Assembly (NCBI GenBank): GCA_036845725.1
Contig: DAIUDK010000125.1
Location: 1-16,717 of the forward strand
Direction of reading: 5' to 3'
DNA length: 16,717 nt
Source of the DNA: DSWT01 sp036845725
GTDB taxonomy: Bacteria > Chloroflexota > Anaerolineae > B4-G1 > SLSP01
Shown here in pieces: positions 6,749 to 14,153 of this stretch (positions are counted from its first letter, which is position 1; each line of letters starts with the position of its first letter). Position numbers and translations under genes: made by a program. Below the pieces are notes generated by a model that searched no databases, had not been told where the DNA came from, and saw nothing but the letters and a program-made list of their open reading frames with translations.

Positions 6749-9318
6749 ATACACCTATGCAAAACTATGCAGAAGTACAAAAGCAAGCGCGCGCGCGTTT
6801 GCCGCGCTACATTATCGGGCGTCTGGTGACGCTGTTCTGCATGGTCGTGGTCAGCGTTTTCCTGACCACCCTCGTCGCCAATATGGGCGGCTACGTCGAT
6901 GAAGTCATCCGCGCCGACACGACGTATGCCCTGGGTATGGCCATGCAGAATGACCCGTATGCCAAGACGCTGACGCCTGAACAACGCGTGCAACTTCTGG
7001 AGGACAGGGTCAATGCCGCCCTGGAGGCGCAAGGCATCAATCAGCCCTTCTTGTGGCGCACGGCGCGCTGGGTTTGGCGCGCCCTGACCCTTGATTGGGG
7101 CCGGGCCAGGGCGCAACCCATCCTATATGCCTCGCGGGTTTCCAGCGAAGTATACGTTTATATCCTGGATTGTTTGCCACGCACCTTGCTGTTCTTTGGC
7201 GCGGCCAACCTGTTGCTGTTTTTCGTCAGCATTGCGGTCGCGTTGACGCTGACCCGTACTCGGAGCGGTTGGCTAGATCGCCTCATCATCGCGCTATCGC
7301 CGCTCTCGTCGGCGCCGGCGTGGGTGTATGGTATGCTCTTGACTGTGGTGGCTATCCAAATTCCGAGTCTGCGCTTCGTTACCGCAGGCTTGAATGCCTG
7401 GCCGACCGAATTCAAGTGGTCCTACGTCTTCCTGGTGCTGCGGCACCTGTTACTGCCCACTCTTTCCATTTTCTTGAGCAAGTTCTTCCAGAGCATCTTC
7501 GCCTGGCGGACCTTTTTCATACTGCATTACGACGAAGACTATGTAACCCTCGCTAAAGCCAAGGGTTTGAAATGGCGAAAACTGGAAAGGGACTATATTC
7601 TGCGCCCATCATTGCCCGCCGTTTTGACGAACTTCGCACTACTCCTGATCAGCTTGTGGCAAGAAGTGATCATACTGGAGTATTTTTTTAACGTTGAAGG
7701 CATCGGGCGATTGTTCATCCGCGCCCTTGCCCTCCACGATACACCGATGATCCTGGCCATGGTCGTCACGTTTGCCTATCTGTTGGCGCTGACGATCTTC
7801 TTCCTGGACATCGTCTACGCGCTGGTGGATCCCCGCGTCCGCATCGGTGGCGAAACACATTTGCGGGTCAAAACACCGCGACGCGCACTGCGCGGTCCTG
7901 CAATCCGCCCACTAACATGGCAGCTACCTTCCCCTGGCGCATTAGCGCGTAATGCACACGATAGTTTCCTTAGAGTCTTACGTACGCTCAAGCAAATGGC
8001 ATGTGAGTTGGTGCGTTATCCCTCAGCACTGGTGGGACTGAGCATCATTACCTTTTTAGCCGGTGTCGCTGTCTATACGGTGGCGACCATGCCCTATGCA
8101 AAGGCCGTGGCGCTGTGGCGTGGCGACCAACAGGCTGTGCGGCTGCAGCCCAAAAGTGCACAGCCGATCTGGTTCGACGCCTTTACCCGCGATAGTTTGC
8201 CCCCCACCCTGGTATTCGACAGCCGCTCAGACCCTATCGAGCGCCAGGTCACGGTGATCTCGCCGGAGATGACTGACATCACGTTGTCATTTCCTTTCGA
8301 GTACACGTATGATCGTTTCCCGAAAGAACTGGCCGTCTATTTGTACAGCTATCCGGTTGAGCGCGCGCCGTTTGTCTCACTAAGCTGGCACACACCTGAC
8401 GGACGTGAAATACGCCTGGGAGATGTGACGGTGCGGAAGGAGGAGGCCTACCGTTTCGCCCACGATGAGCGCCTGCTCCGGCGACTCGACGGCATTGTCC
8501 CTGAAGAAGCGTTGTTCGCCGATCCAACCGATCCCCTCACGCCACTCAAAGGCCATTACGAGCTGCGCGTCAGCGGCCTGATGTTCGAAGAGCCGATGGA
8601 GCTGGAGGCGGAGTTCATCATCTACGGGCAAGTCCACGGTCTGGCGGGGACGGATGCTGGCCGCCGCGACCTGATGGTCGCCATCCTCTGGGGGACAGCG
8701 GTAGCGCTCGCCTTCGGGCTGCTGGCTGCCGTCGGCGCCACCTTCTGCATGATGCTCCTGGCGGCAATGGGCGCCTGGTTCGGCGGTTGGCTGGATGAGC
8801 TATTGCAGCGCATCACCGAGGTGAATATGGTCCTGCCTTTCCTACCCGTCAGCCTGATGATTTTCACGCTGTACTCCAAGAGCTTCTGGGTACTGCTCGG
8901 TGTCGTGGTGCTGTTGAGCATCTTTGGCAACAACCTCAAGAGTTATCGAGCCATCTTCCTGCAAACGAAACAAGCCCCTTACATCGAAGCGGCCCGCTCC
9001 TATGGCACGAGTGACTGGCGCATTATCTTCAGTTACCTGATCCCCCGCGTCGCGCCGGTGATGATCCCGCAACTGATCATCCTCGTTCCTAGTTATGTGT
9101 ACCTGGAATCCGCGCTGGCCTTCCTCGGCCTGAGCGATCCGGAGCTGCCCACCTGGGGAAAGTTGGTCCAGATCGCTTTCTCATCCCCTATGACGGGTGA
9201 GTCTTTTCATCTGATATTGCAGCCCGCACTCATCCTGCTGGTGACAGGGCTGGCCTTCGCGTTGGTGGGCTATGCCTTGGAGCGCATCCTGAATCCGCAA
9301 CTAAGGGACGATCTATGA
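6715..9318 (+). CDS. Fused DppB-DppC type ABC transporter permease with a soluble insert
   Basis: Two peptide-type ABC permease domains are joined in one 867-residue chain. The N-terminal half is DppB-like: membrane segment about 37-57, an external loop, further helices, and an EAA loop from about 273 (YVTLAKAKGLKWRKLERDYILRP without a break) that docks on the ATPase. The C-terminal half is DppC-like: helix about 437-460, the GTDAGRRDLM signature after about 642, and a second EAA loop from about 754 (YIEAARSYGTSDWRIIFSY). Between helix and signature lies a soluble stretch of roughly 170 residues (about 470-640), predicted extracytoplasmic and beta-rich, which ordinary DppC lacks. No ATPase or binding protein gene is nearby. 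Start ATG 6715 has GGGGAAG upstream and overlaps the methyltransferase gene; ATG 6757 is an alternative without a clear ribosome-binding site. The stop overlaps the trpS start. Substrate unknown. Confidence 0.88.
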   Translation: MDFHSDGAENVNTPMQNYAEVQKQARARLPRYIIGRLVTLFCMVVVSVFLTTLVANMGGYVDEVIRADTTYALGMAMQNDPYAKTLTPEQRVQLLEDRVNAALEAQGINQPFLWRTARWVWRALTLDWGRARAQPILYASRVSSEVYVYILDCLPRTLLFFGAANLLLFFVSIAVALTLTRTRSGWLDRLIIALSPLSSAPAWVYGMLLTVVAIQIPSLRFVTAGLNAWPTEFKWSYVFLVLRHLLLPTLSIFLSKFFQSIFAWRTFFILHYDEDYVTLAKAKGLKWRKLERDYILRPSLPAVLTNFALLLISLWQEVIILEYFFNVEGIGRLFIRALALHDTPMILAMVVTFAYLLALTIFFLDIVYALVDPRVRIGGETHLRVKTPRRALRGPAIRPLTWQLPSPGALARNAHDSFLRVLRTLKQMACELVRYPSALVGLSIITFLAGVAVYTVATMPYAKAVALWRGDQQAVRLQPKSAQPIWFDAFTRDSLPPTLVFDSRSDPIERQVTVISPEMTDITLSFPFEYTYDRFPKELAVYLYSYPVERAPFVSLSWHTPDGREIRLGDVTVRKEEAYRFAHDERLLRRLDGIVPEEALFADPTDPLTPLKGHYELRVSGLMFEEPMELEAEFIIYGQVHGLAGTDAGRRDLMVAILWGTAVALAFGLLAAVGATFCMMLLAAMGAWFGGWLDELLQRITEVNMVLPFLPVSLMIFTLYSKSFWVLLGVVVLLSIFGNNLKSYRAIFLQTKQAPYIEAARSYGTSDWRIIFSYLIPRVAPVMIPQLIILVPSYVYLESALAFLGLSDPELPTWGKLVQIAFSSPMTGESFHLILQPALILLVTGLAFALVGYALERILNPQLRDDL

Positions 9319-10343
9319 CCACATTGGCAACAGCATCATCTGGCAAGAAAATCCGAGTCTTTTCCGGCATCCAACCCTCCGGTGCATTGACCATCGGCAA
9401 TTACCTGGGGGCGATCCGCCAATGGGTCGCTGGACTGGAGGAGAAGGAAAACTTCTTCTGCATCGTCGATCTGCACACGATCACTGTGCCACAGGAACCG
9501 CAGGCTCTGTTGCGCCGGACACGCGAGATGGCAGCAATGCTCATCGCCTGCGGTCTCGACCCACAGAAGTGCACGCTCTTCATCCAGAGCCATGTCGCGG
9601 CCCACGCCGAGTGCTGCTGGATTTTGAACTGTGTCACACCGGTCGGCTGGCTGGAACGGATGACGCAGTACAAGCTCAAGGCGCAGCAACAGGAAAGCGT
9701 CAGCACGGGATTGCTCGATTATCCGGTGCTCCAGGCCGCCGATATTCTGCTTTATGATTCGAATGAAGTCCCGGTGGGCGAGGATCAAAAGCAGCACGTC
9801 GAGTTGGCGCGCGATGTCGCACAACGCTTCAACAACCTTTACGGCGAAACGTTCGTCGTGCCGGAACCGGTCATCCCCAAACTCGGCGCGCGCATCAAGG
9901 CGCTGGACGATCCGGCCAGCAAGATGAGCAAGAGCAAGGCACACATCCGGCTGCACGCCATTCGTCTGGCCGACGGGCCGGACGAAATCCGCTACGTCGG
10001 CAAACGCGCCGTCACCGACCTGGGCCGCGAGATTGTGTTCAGCGACACGCCCGAAAAGGCCGGGGTCAACAACCTGCTCGAAATCTACGAGCTGCTCACC
10101 GGGAAACGACGGGACGTCATCGAAGCGCACTTCGCGGGCAAGGGCTACGGACAGCTCAAGCAGGAGGTCGCCGAGGTGGTGATCGAGGCGCTGCGCCCCA
10201 TCCGCGAGCGGTACCTCACCTTCATCGCCGATCCCACCGAATTGGACCGGCTGCTGGCGATGGGCGCAGAACGCGCGCGCGCCGTCGCCGATCCAAAGAT
10301 GCGTGAAATCAAACGCAAAGTCGGCTTCATCGTTACGGGGTAA
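9315..10343 (+). CDS. trpS: Tryptophanyl-tRNA synthetase
   Basis: TrpRS charges tRNA-Trp with tryptophan, lowering the uncharged tRNA that the operon's T-box detects. It has 342 residues, normal for a bacterial class I TrpRS. The HIGH-type motif appears as PSGALTIGNYLGA (21-33), and KMSKS is at 203-207 in DDPASKMSKSKA. VPVGEDQKQHVELARDVAQRFN is the family-specific active-site stretch. The start overlaps the permease stop as ATGA (9315-9318), indicating translational coupling. Tryptophan synthesis genes follow after 5 nt. Having trpS in a trp operon read through a Trp T-box makes a closed feedback loop, assuming one transcript reaches this far. Confidence 0.96.
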   Translation: MTTLATASSGKKIRVFSGIQPSGALTIGNYLGAIRQWVAGLEEKENFFCIVDLHTITVPQEPQALLRRTREMAAMLIACGLDPQKCTLFIQSHVAAHAECCWILNCVTPVGWLERMTQYKLKAQQQESVSTGLLDYPVLQAADILLYDSNEVPVGEDQKQHVELARDVAQRFNNLYGETFVVPEPVIPKLGARIKALDDPASKMSKSKAHIRLHAIRLADGPDEIRYVGKRAVTDLGREIVFSDTPEKAGVNNLLEIYELLTGKRRDVIEAHFAGKGYGQLKQEVAEVVIEALRPIRERYLTFIADPTELDRLLAMGAERARAVADPKMREIKRKVGFIVTG

Positions 10344-10348
10344 GATCC

Positions 10349-11161
10349 ATGCAGCAAAGCACGATTTTAGACAAGATTATCGCACACAAACGCGAGGAAG
10401 TGGCGCGGCAGAAGCAAGCCAAGCCATTGAGCACATGGGTAGCCGAGGCTGAATCGTCCCCGGCTCCACGCAATTTTCTTGCGGCCTTGCTCACGCCGGG
10501 CGTGCGCATGATTGCCGAGGTAAAAAAAGCGTCGCCAAGCAAGGGCCTGCTCTGCCCAGACTTCGACCCGGTGAAACTGGCGCGCGCCTACGCCGCCAAC
10601 GGCGCAACGGCAATCAGCGTGCTGACCGACGCGCGCTTCTTCCAGGGCAGCCTGGACGATCTGCGCGCTGTGCGGGGAGCCGTGGACGTTCCCGTGCTGC
10701 GCAAAGACTTCGTCGTGGATCCGTATCAGGTCTACGAGGCGCGTGCCGCCGGAGCGGACGCCGTGCTGCTCATCGTCGCCGCGCTGGACGACGCAACGCT
10801 GCGCGACCTCTACGCACTGATCCGCCGGTTGAGTATGACGGCGCTGATTGAGGTCCACAACGCGGCGGAACTGGAACGCGCGCTATTGTTGCGCCCGCGC
10901 CTCATCGGCGTGAACAACCGCGATCTGCGCACGTTCCACGTCACGCTAGACACGGTCGCCGCGCTACGCCCCCGCATCCCCGATAACGTGGTGGTCGTCG
11001 CCGAGAGTGGCATCCACACGCCGGAGGACGTCGCGCGCCTGCGAGCTATCGGTGTGGATGCGATGCTGGTGGGCGAGGCGCTCGTGACAGCGCGTGATGT
11101 GGGAGAGAAGGTGCGCCAACTTACAGAGCTAACCGCGAATCACGCGAATCTTCGCGAATAG
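10349..11161 (+). CDS. trpC: Indole-3-glycerol phosphate synthase
   Basis: TrpC closes the indole ring, turning CdRP into indole-3-glycerol phosphate with loss of CO2. It has 270 residues and is a single-domain (beta-alpha)8 barrel, not fused to TrpF. Motifs are EVKKASPSKG (57-66; substrate and catalytic lysine region), VLTDARFFQGSLDDL, PVLRKDFVVDPYQVYEAR with the conserved Lys119, LIEVHN, LIGVNNRDLRTF and VVAESGIHTPEDV for phosphate binding. The ATG is 5 nt after the trpS stop; the spacer has no strong Shine-Dalgarno, so coupling to trpS is likely. The last dozen residues lie beyond the normal end of the fold and are encoded by a short CGCGAAT repeat block, a probable repeat-derived tail. 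Confidence 0.96.
   Translation: MQQSTILDKIIAHKREEVARQKQAKPLSTWVAEAESSPAPRNFLAALLTPGVRMIAEVKKASPSKGLLCPDFDPVKLARAYAANGATAISVLTDARFFQGSLDDLRAVRGAVDVPVLRKDFVVDPYQVYEARAAGADAVLLIVAALDDATLRDLYALIRRLSMTALIEVHNAAELERALLLRPRLIGVNNRDLRTFHVTLDTVAALRPRIPDNVVVVAESGIHTPEDVARLRAIGVDAMLVGEALVTARDVGEKVRQLTELTANHANLRE
11134..11159 (+). repeat. CGCGAAT triple repeat at the end of trpC
   Basis: CGCGAAT occurs three times, at 11134, 11143 and 11153, spaced 9 and 10 nt. The block codes for the final residues of TrpC (around NHANLRE) and runs into its TAG stop. It sits just before the trpF ribosome-binding site, the same position relative to the next gene as the other repeats in this operon. Confidence 0.65.
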
Positions 11162-11170
11162 AGGAGAACG

Positions 11171-11887
11171 TTGGTTTACGTCAAAATCTGTGGGATTACG
11201 AATCTTGAGGACGCTCGCTGCGCAGCGGAAGCCGGTGCGGATTTCTTGGGCTTCATCTTCTATCCGTCCAGTTCGCGCTACGTCACGCCGGAGCAGGCCG
11301 GGGAAATTATACAGGCGATCCGCACGGAGTTCGGGGACGCGGGCCCGCGCTGCGTGGGCGTGTTTGTGGACGAGCCGGTCAACGCTGTGCGTGCCGCCAT
11401 TAAAACCGCCGGATTGGATCTCGTGCAACTGCACGGCGCGGAATCCTCCGCCGAGGTCGCGGCACTCGCCCCGTATACGTTCAAGGCGCTGCGTCCGCAA
11501 ACCCTCGCCGAAGCGCAAGCAGCTTTAGCGCAATATTTCCCTCAACGGATTGAACGGATTCAAACGGAGATTTCATCCGTTCAATCCGCTAAATCCGTTG
11601 AGAGCGTCCCCCAATTGCTAGTCGACGCTTACCACCCGCAGGAGAAGGGCGGCACCGGCCTGGTTGCGGACGTGGAGATTGCGCGCTGGTTGGCGGAGCG
11701 GTGTCGTCTACTGCTGGCGGGCGGCCTCACGCCGGAGAACGTGGCGGACGCCATCGCGCAGGTGCGCCCGTGGGGCGTGGATGTATCGAGCGGGGTGGAA
11801 GCGGTGAAGGGAAAGAAAGATCACGCGAAAGTGAGAGCTTTTGTAACAGCGGTGAAAAACAGAATCGAACAGGTAAACAATGAATAA
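11171..11887 (+). CDS. trpF: Phosphoribosylanthranilate isomerase with in-frame palindrome insert
   Basis: TrpF isomerises phosphoribosylanthranilate to CdRP, the substrate of TrpC. KICGIT (5-10) carries the catalytic base Cys7, and LLVDAY carries the catalytic acid Asp152. LGFIFYPSSSRYV, VGVFVD, LVQLHG, EKGGTG and LLLAGGLTPENV complete the barrel. The start is TTG 11171 with GAGGAG at 4-5 nt; no better start is in frame. At 238 residues it is longer than the usual 200-210. The excess matches residues about 124-144, encoded by a palindromic repeat (11541-11602) between the ALAQYF helix and the PQLLVDAY strand. The frame stays open and all active-site residues remain, so it is probably functional. 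The last 8 nt overlap trpB. Confidence 0.94.
   Translation: MVYVKICGITNLEDARCAAEAGADFLGFIFYPSSSRYVTPEQAGEIIQAIRTEFGDAGPRCVGVFVDEPVNAVRAAIKTAGLDLVQLHGAESSAEVAALAPYTFKALRPQTLAEAQAALAQYFPQRIERIQTEISSVQSAKSVESVPQLLVDAYHPQEKGGTGLVADVEIARWLAERCRLLLAGGLTPENVADAIAQVRPWGVDVSSGVEAVKGKKDHAKVRAFVTAVKNRIEQVNNE
11541..11602 (+). repeat. Full palindromic repeat (copy C) inside trpF
   Basis: The outer arms CTCAACGGATT (11541-11551) and AATCCGTTGAG (11592-11602) pair perfectly over 11 bp. CGGATT/AATCCG (11555-11560 with 11583-11588) and AACGGA/TCCGTT (11563-11568 with 11576-11581) add 6 bp each, leaving a 7-nt loop. The first 16 bases match the copies at 966 and 1641 exactly. It reads through in frame with no stop codon. 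Confidence 0.85.
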
Positions 11888-13097
11888 AACAGAATCGAAT
11901 CTTACCATCTCCAACGGCCCCTACTACGGCTCTTTTGGCGGCGCGTTCATCCCCGAAACCCTCGTTCCGGCCGTGCGCGAACTGGAATCGGCTTACGAAG
12001 CCGCCATCGCCGACGCGGACTTCACCCGCGAGTTCGACCGGCTGCTGCGCGAATACGCTGGGCGACCCACCCCGCTCACGTTCGCCGGACGGCTGACGGA
12101 GGCGCTCGGTGGGGCGCGCATCTACCTCAAGCGCGAGGATTTGGCACATACCGGCGCGCACAAGATCAACAACGCGCTCGGCCAGGCGCTGCTCGCCAAA
12201 CGCATGGGCAAGCGTCGCATCGTCGCGGAGACCGGGGCCGGGCAGCACGGCGTCGCCACGGCCACCGTCTGCGCGCTACTGGGACTGGAGTGCATCGTCT
12301 ACATGGGGACGGTGGACATCGAACGGCAAAAGCTCAACGTGCTGCGGATGAACCTGCTTGGCGCGGAAGTGCGAAGTGTGGACGCGGGCAGTCGCACGCT
12401 CAAGGACGCCATCAACGAAGCCATCCGCGATTGGGTGACGAACGTGCGCAACACGCACTACCTGCTCGGCTCGGCGCTGGGCCCGCATCCCTACCCCCGC
12501 ATCGTGCGCGATTTCCAATCCGTCATCGGAACAGAGGCGCGCGCGCAAATCCTCGCCGCCGAAGGCTGTCTGCCCGACGCGCTCGTGGCCTGTGTCGGCG
12601 GCGGATCGAACGCCATTGGACTATTCCACCCGTTCCTACGCGATGAAAGTGTCGCGCTCATCGGCGTGGAGGCCGGCGGCGAGGGGATTACCGGAGGGCG
12701 ACACGCGGCGCGCTTCGCCGATCCCGCGCTGGGACGGCTCGGCGTGCTCCACGGCGCACAGACCTACGTGCTGCAAGACGCCGACGGGCAGATCGCTCTC
12801 ACGCACAGCGTTTCGGCGGGGCTGGACTACGCCGCCGTCGGGCCGGAGCACGCCTGGATGCGCGAGTTGGGCCGCGCGGAATACGTCTACGCCACTGACG
12901 CCGAGGCGCTGGACGCCCTGCAAACGCTGAGCCGGTTGGAGGGCATCATCCCCGCGTTGGAAAGCGCGCACGCCGTCGCCGAAGCCATCAAACGCGCCCC
13001 TGCGATGTCGCCGGATGCTCTGATGATCGTCAACATCAGCGGGCGCGGGGACAAAGACATGCATACGGTAGCGCAGGTGTTGGGAGTACAAGTCTAG
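11880..13097 (+). CDS. trpB: Tryptophan synthase beta chain
   Basis: TrpB condenses indole, channelled from TrpA, with serine to form tryptophan, using PLP. It has 405 residues, normal for the TrpB1 type. The N-terminus (GPYYGSFGGAFIPETLVPAV) is typical of the TrpA-partnered form. The PLP lysine is Lys95 in HTGAHKINNALGQ. Catalytic Glu117 lies in ETGAGQHGVATAT, and the PLP-phosphate loop is GGGSNA (from 240). GVEAGGEG and the C-terminal NISGRGDKDM are also present. The ATG at 11880 overlaps the trpF stop by 8 nt. A long imperfect hairpin separates the gene from trpA. Confidence 0.97.
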   Translation: MNKTESNLTISNGPYYGSFGGAFIPETLVPAVRELESAYEAAIADADFTREFDRLLREYAGRPTPLTFAGRLTEALGGARIYLKREDLAHTGAHKINNALGQALLAKRMGKRRIVAETGAGQHGVATATVCALLGLECIVYMGTVDIERQKLNVLRMNLLGAEVRSVDAGSRTLKDAINEAIRDWVTNVRNTHYLLGSALGPHPYPRIVRDFQSVIGTEARAQILAAEGCLPDALVACVGGGSNAIGLFHPFLRDESVALIGVEAGGEGITGGRHAARFADPALGRLGVLHGAQTYVLQDADGQIALTHSVSAGLDYAAVGPEHAWMRELGRAEYVYATDAEALDALQTLSRLEGIIPALESAHAVAEAIKRAPAMSPDALMIVNISGRGDKDMHTVAQVLGVQV

Positions 13098-13098
13098 A

Positions 13099-13171
13099 GT
13101 CGAAGGTCGAAAGTCCAAAGTCTAACGTTTTCTGCCGACTGAATCCTGACTTTTGACTTGCGACTTTCGAC
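13099..13171 (+). repeat. Long hairpin-forming inverted repeat at the trpB/trpA junction
   Basis: Two 24-nt arms (13099-13122 and 13148-13171) are inverted copies matching at 21 of 24 positions, with a 25-nt loop. Each arm is built of GTC-AA-type subunits (GTCGAAG, GTCGAAA, GTCCAAA). It starts 1 nt after the trpB stop and ends against the trpA ribosome-binding site (CAGGAG), filling the spacer. There is no T-run, so it is not a standard terminator. Confidence 0.75.
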
Positions 13172-13182
13172 AGGAGTTTACT

Positions 13183-14123
13183 ATGAGCAAAATTTCACGG
13201 ACTTTTAAACTTTTGAAACAGAACAATCGCAAAGCCCTGATGCCCTACGTGACAATGGGCTTTCCGGCGCTGGAAAGCGCGCTGGATGTCGTCCCGGCGT
13301 TAGCCGAGGCGGGGGCAGATCTAGTGGAACTGGGCGTCCCGTTCAGTGATCCACTGGCGGATGGGGCGACGATCCAGGCCGCAGGGCAAAAGGCGCTGGC
13401 GAACGGCATGTCGCTGACGGTGTGCCTGGAGCAGGCGGCGACGCTCCGCGCGCGCGGCGTAACTGTGCCGTTCATGCTAATGGGCTACTACAATCCCATT
13501 ATGCANNNNNNNNNNNNNNNNNNNNNNNNNNNNNNNNNNNNNNNNNNNNNNNNNNNNNNNNNNNNNNNNNNNNNNNNNNNNNNNNNNNNNNNNNNNNNNN
13601 NNNNNCGCGCGGCGTAACTGTGCCGTTCATGCTAATGGGCTACTACAATCCCATTATGCAGTTCGGTTTCGAGCGATTTGCGGAACAGGCCGTGGCCTCC
13701 GGCATCGACGGCCTCATCGTGCCCGACCTACCACCAGAAGAGGCCGGAATGCTATACAAAGCAGCGACGGCGCGCAGGTTGGACGTCGTCTTCCTGCTGG
13801 CCCCCACCTCCGATGTGCAGCGCGTGCAGACGGTGACGGCGCTGTCAGGCGGCTTCGTCTACCTCGTGTCGCTCGTCGGCGTGACGGGGGCGCGGGAGAG
13901 CCTGCCGCCCGATCTGGCGGACTTCGTCGCCCGCGTGCGCGCGGTCACAGAGAAGCCGCTGGCCGTGGGCTTCGGCATCGCTACGCCGGAGCAGGCCGCG
14001 CAAGTTGCGCAGATCGCGGATGGCGTCATCGTCGGCAGCGCGCTGGTGAAAGCAATCGGCGCGGCGCAACATCCGGCAGAGGCGGCGGGCGCGTTCGTGG
14101 CAGCGTTGCGCGCCGTAATTTGA
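13183..14123 (+). CDS. trpA: Tryptophan synthase alpha chain, interrupted by a spurious assembly gap
   Basis: TrpA cleaves indole-3-glycerol phosphate and passes indole to TrpB. ATG 13183 follows CAGGAG. Catalytic Glu49 (VELGVPFSDP) and Asp60 (LADGATIQ) have the same numbers as in E. coli. After the gap come GIDGLIVPDLPPEEAGML, FVYLVSLVGVTGARE and LAVGFGIATPEQA, ending in TGA 14121-14123. As written, 100 Ns and a repeated 55 bp put the two halves in different frames. Deleting the Ns and one repeat copy (155 nt) leaves 786 nt in one frame, 261 residues, a normal TrpA length, with a seamless MGYYNPIMQFGFERF. The gene is therefore almost certainly intact in the genome and should not be called a pseudogene. 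Confidence 0.95.
13451..13660. other. Scaffold gap flanked by a 55-bp duplicated contig end
   Basis: One hundred Ns (13506-13605) are flanked by identical 55-bp sequences, 13451-13505 on the left and 13606-13660 on the right. The left copy stops exactly where the Ns begin, and the right copy starts exactly where they end. This is the signature of two overlapping contigs joined with a default-size gap, not of a biological tandem repeat. Confidence 0.95.
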
Positions 14124-14147
14124 CAAGTTGCGTATTTCGACTAATAT
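14120..14147 (+). promoter_or_regulatory. Sigma-70 type promoter overlapping the trpA stop codon
   Basis: A perfect -35 TTGACA (14120-14125) contains the trpA TGA. The -10 is TAATAT (14142-14147) with a 16-nt spacer, with TATATA at 14145 as an alternative. Initiation would fall near 14154, giving a 5' leader of about 220 nt on the citrate synthase transcript. Confidence 0.65.
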
Positions 14148-14153
14148 ATAAGC

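Noticed and set aside
9336..10130. 264-codon open frame on the minus strand
   Set aside because: It is a shadow of trpS, which is clearly coding on the plus strand with class I synthetase motifs.
11541..11602. CRISPR repeat or insertion-sequence end
   Set aside because: There is no regular repeat-spacer array and no transposase or target-site duplication nearby. The element is a small fold-back repeat.
13451..13660. Biological tandem duplication disrupting trpA
   Set aside because: The identical 55-bp ends meet the Ns exactly, and removing one copy plus the Ns restores the frame. Contig overlap explains it fully.
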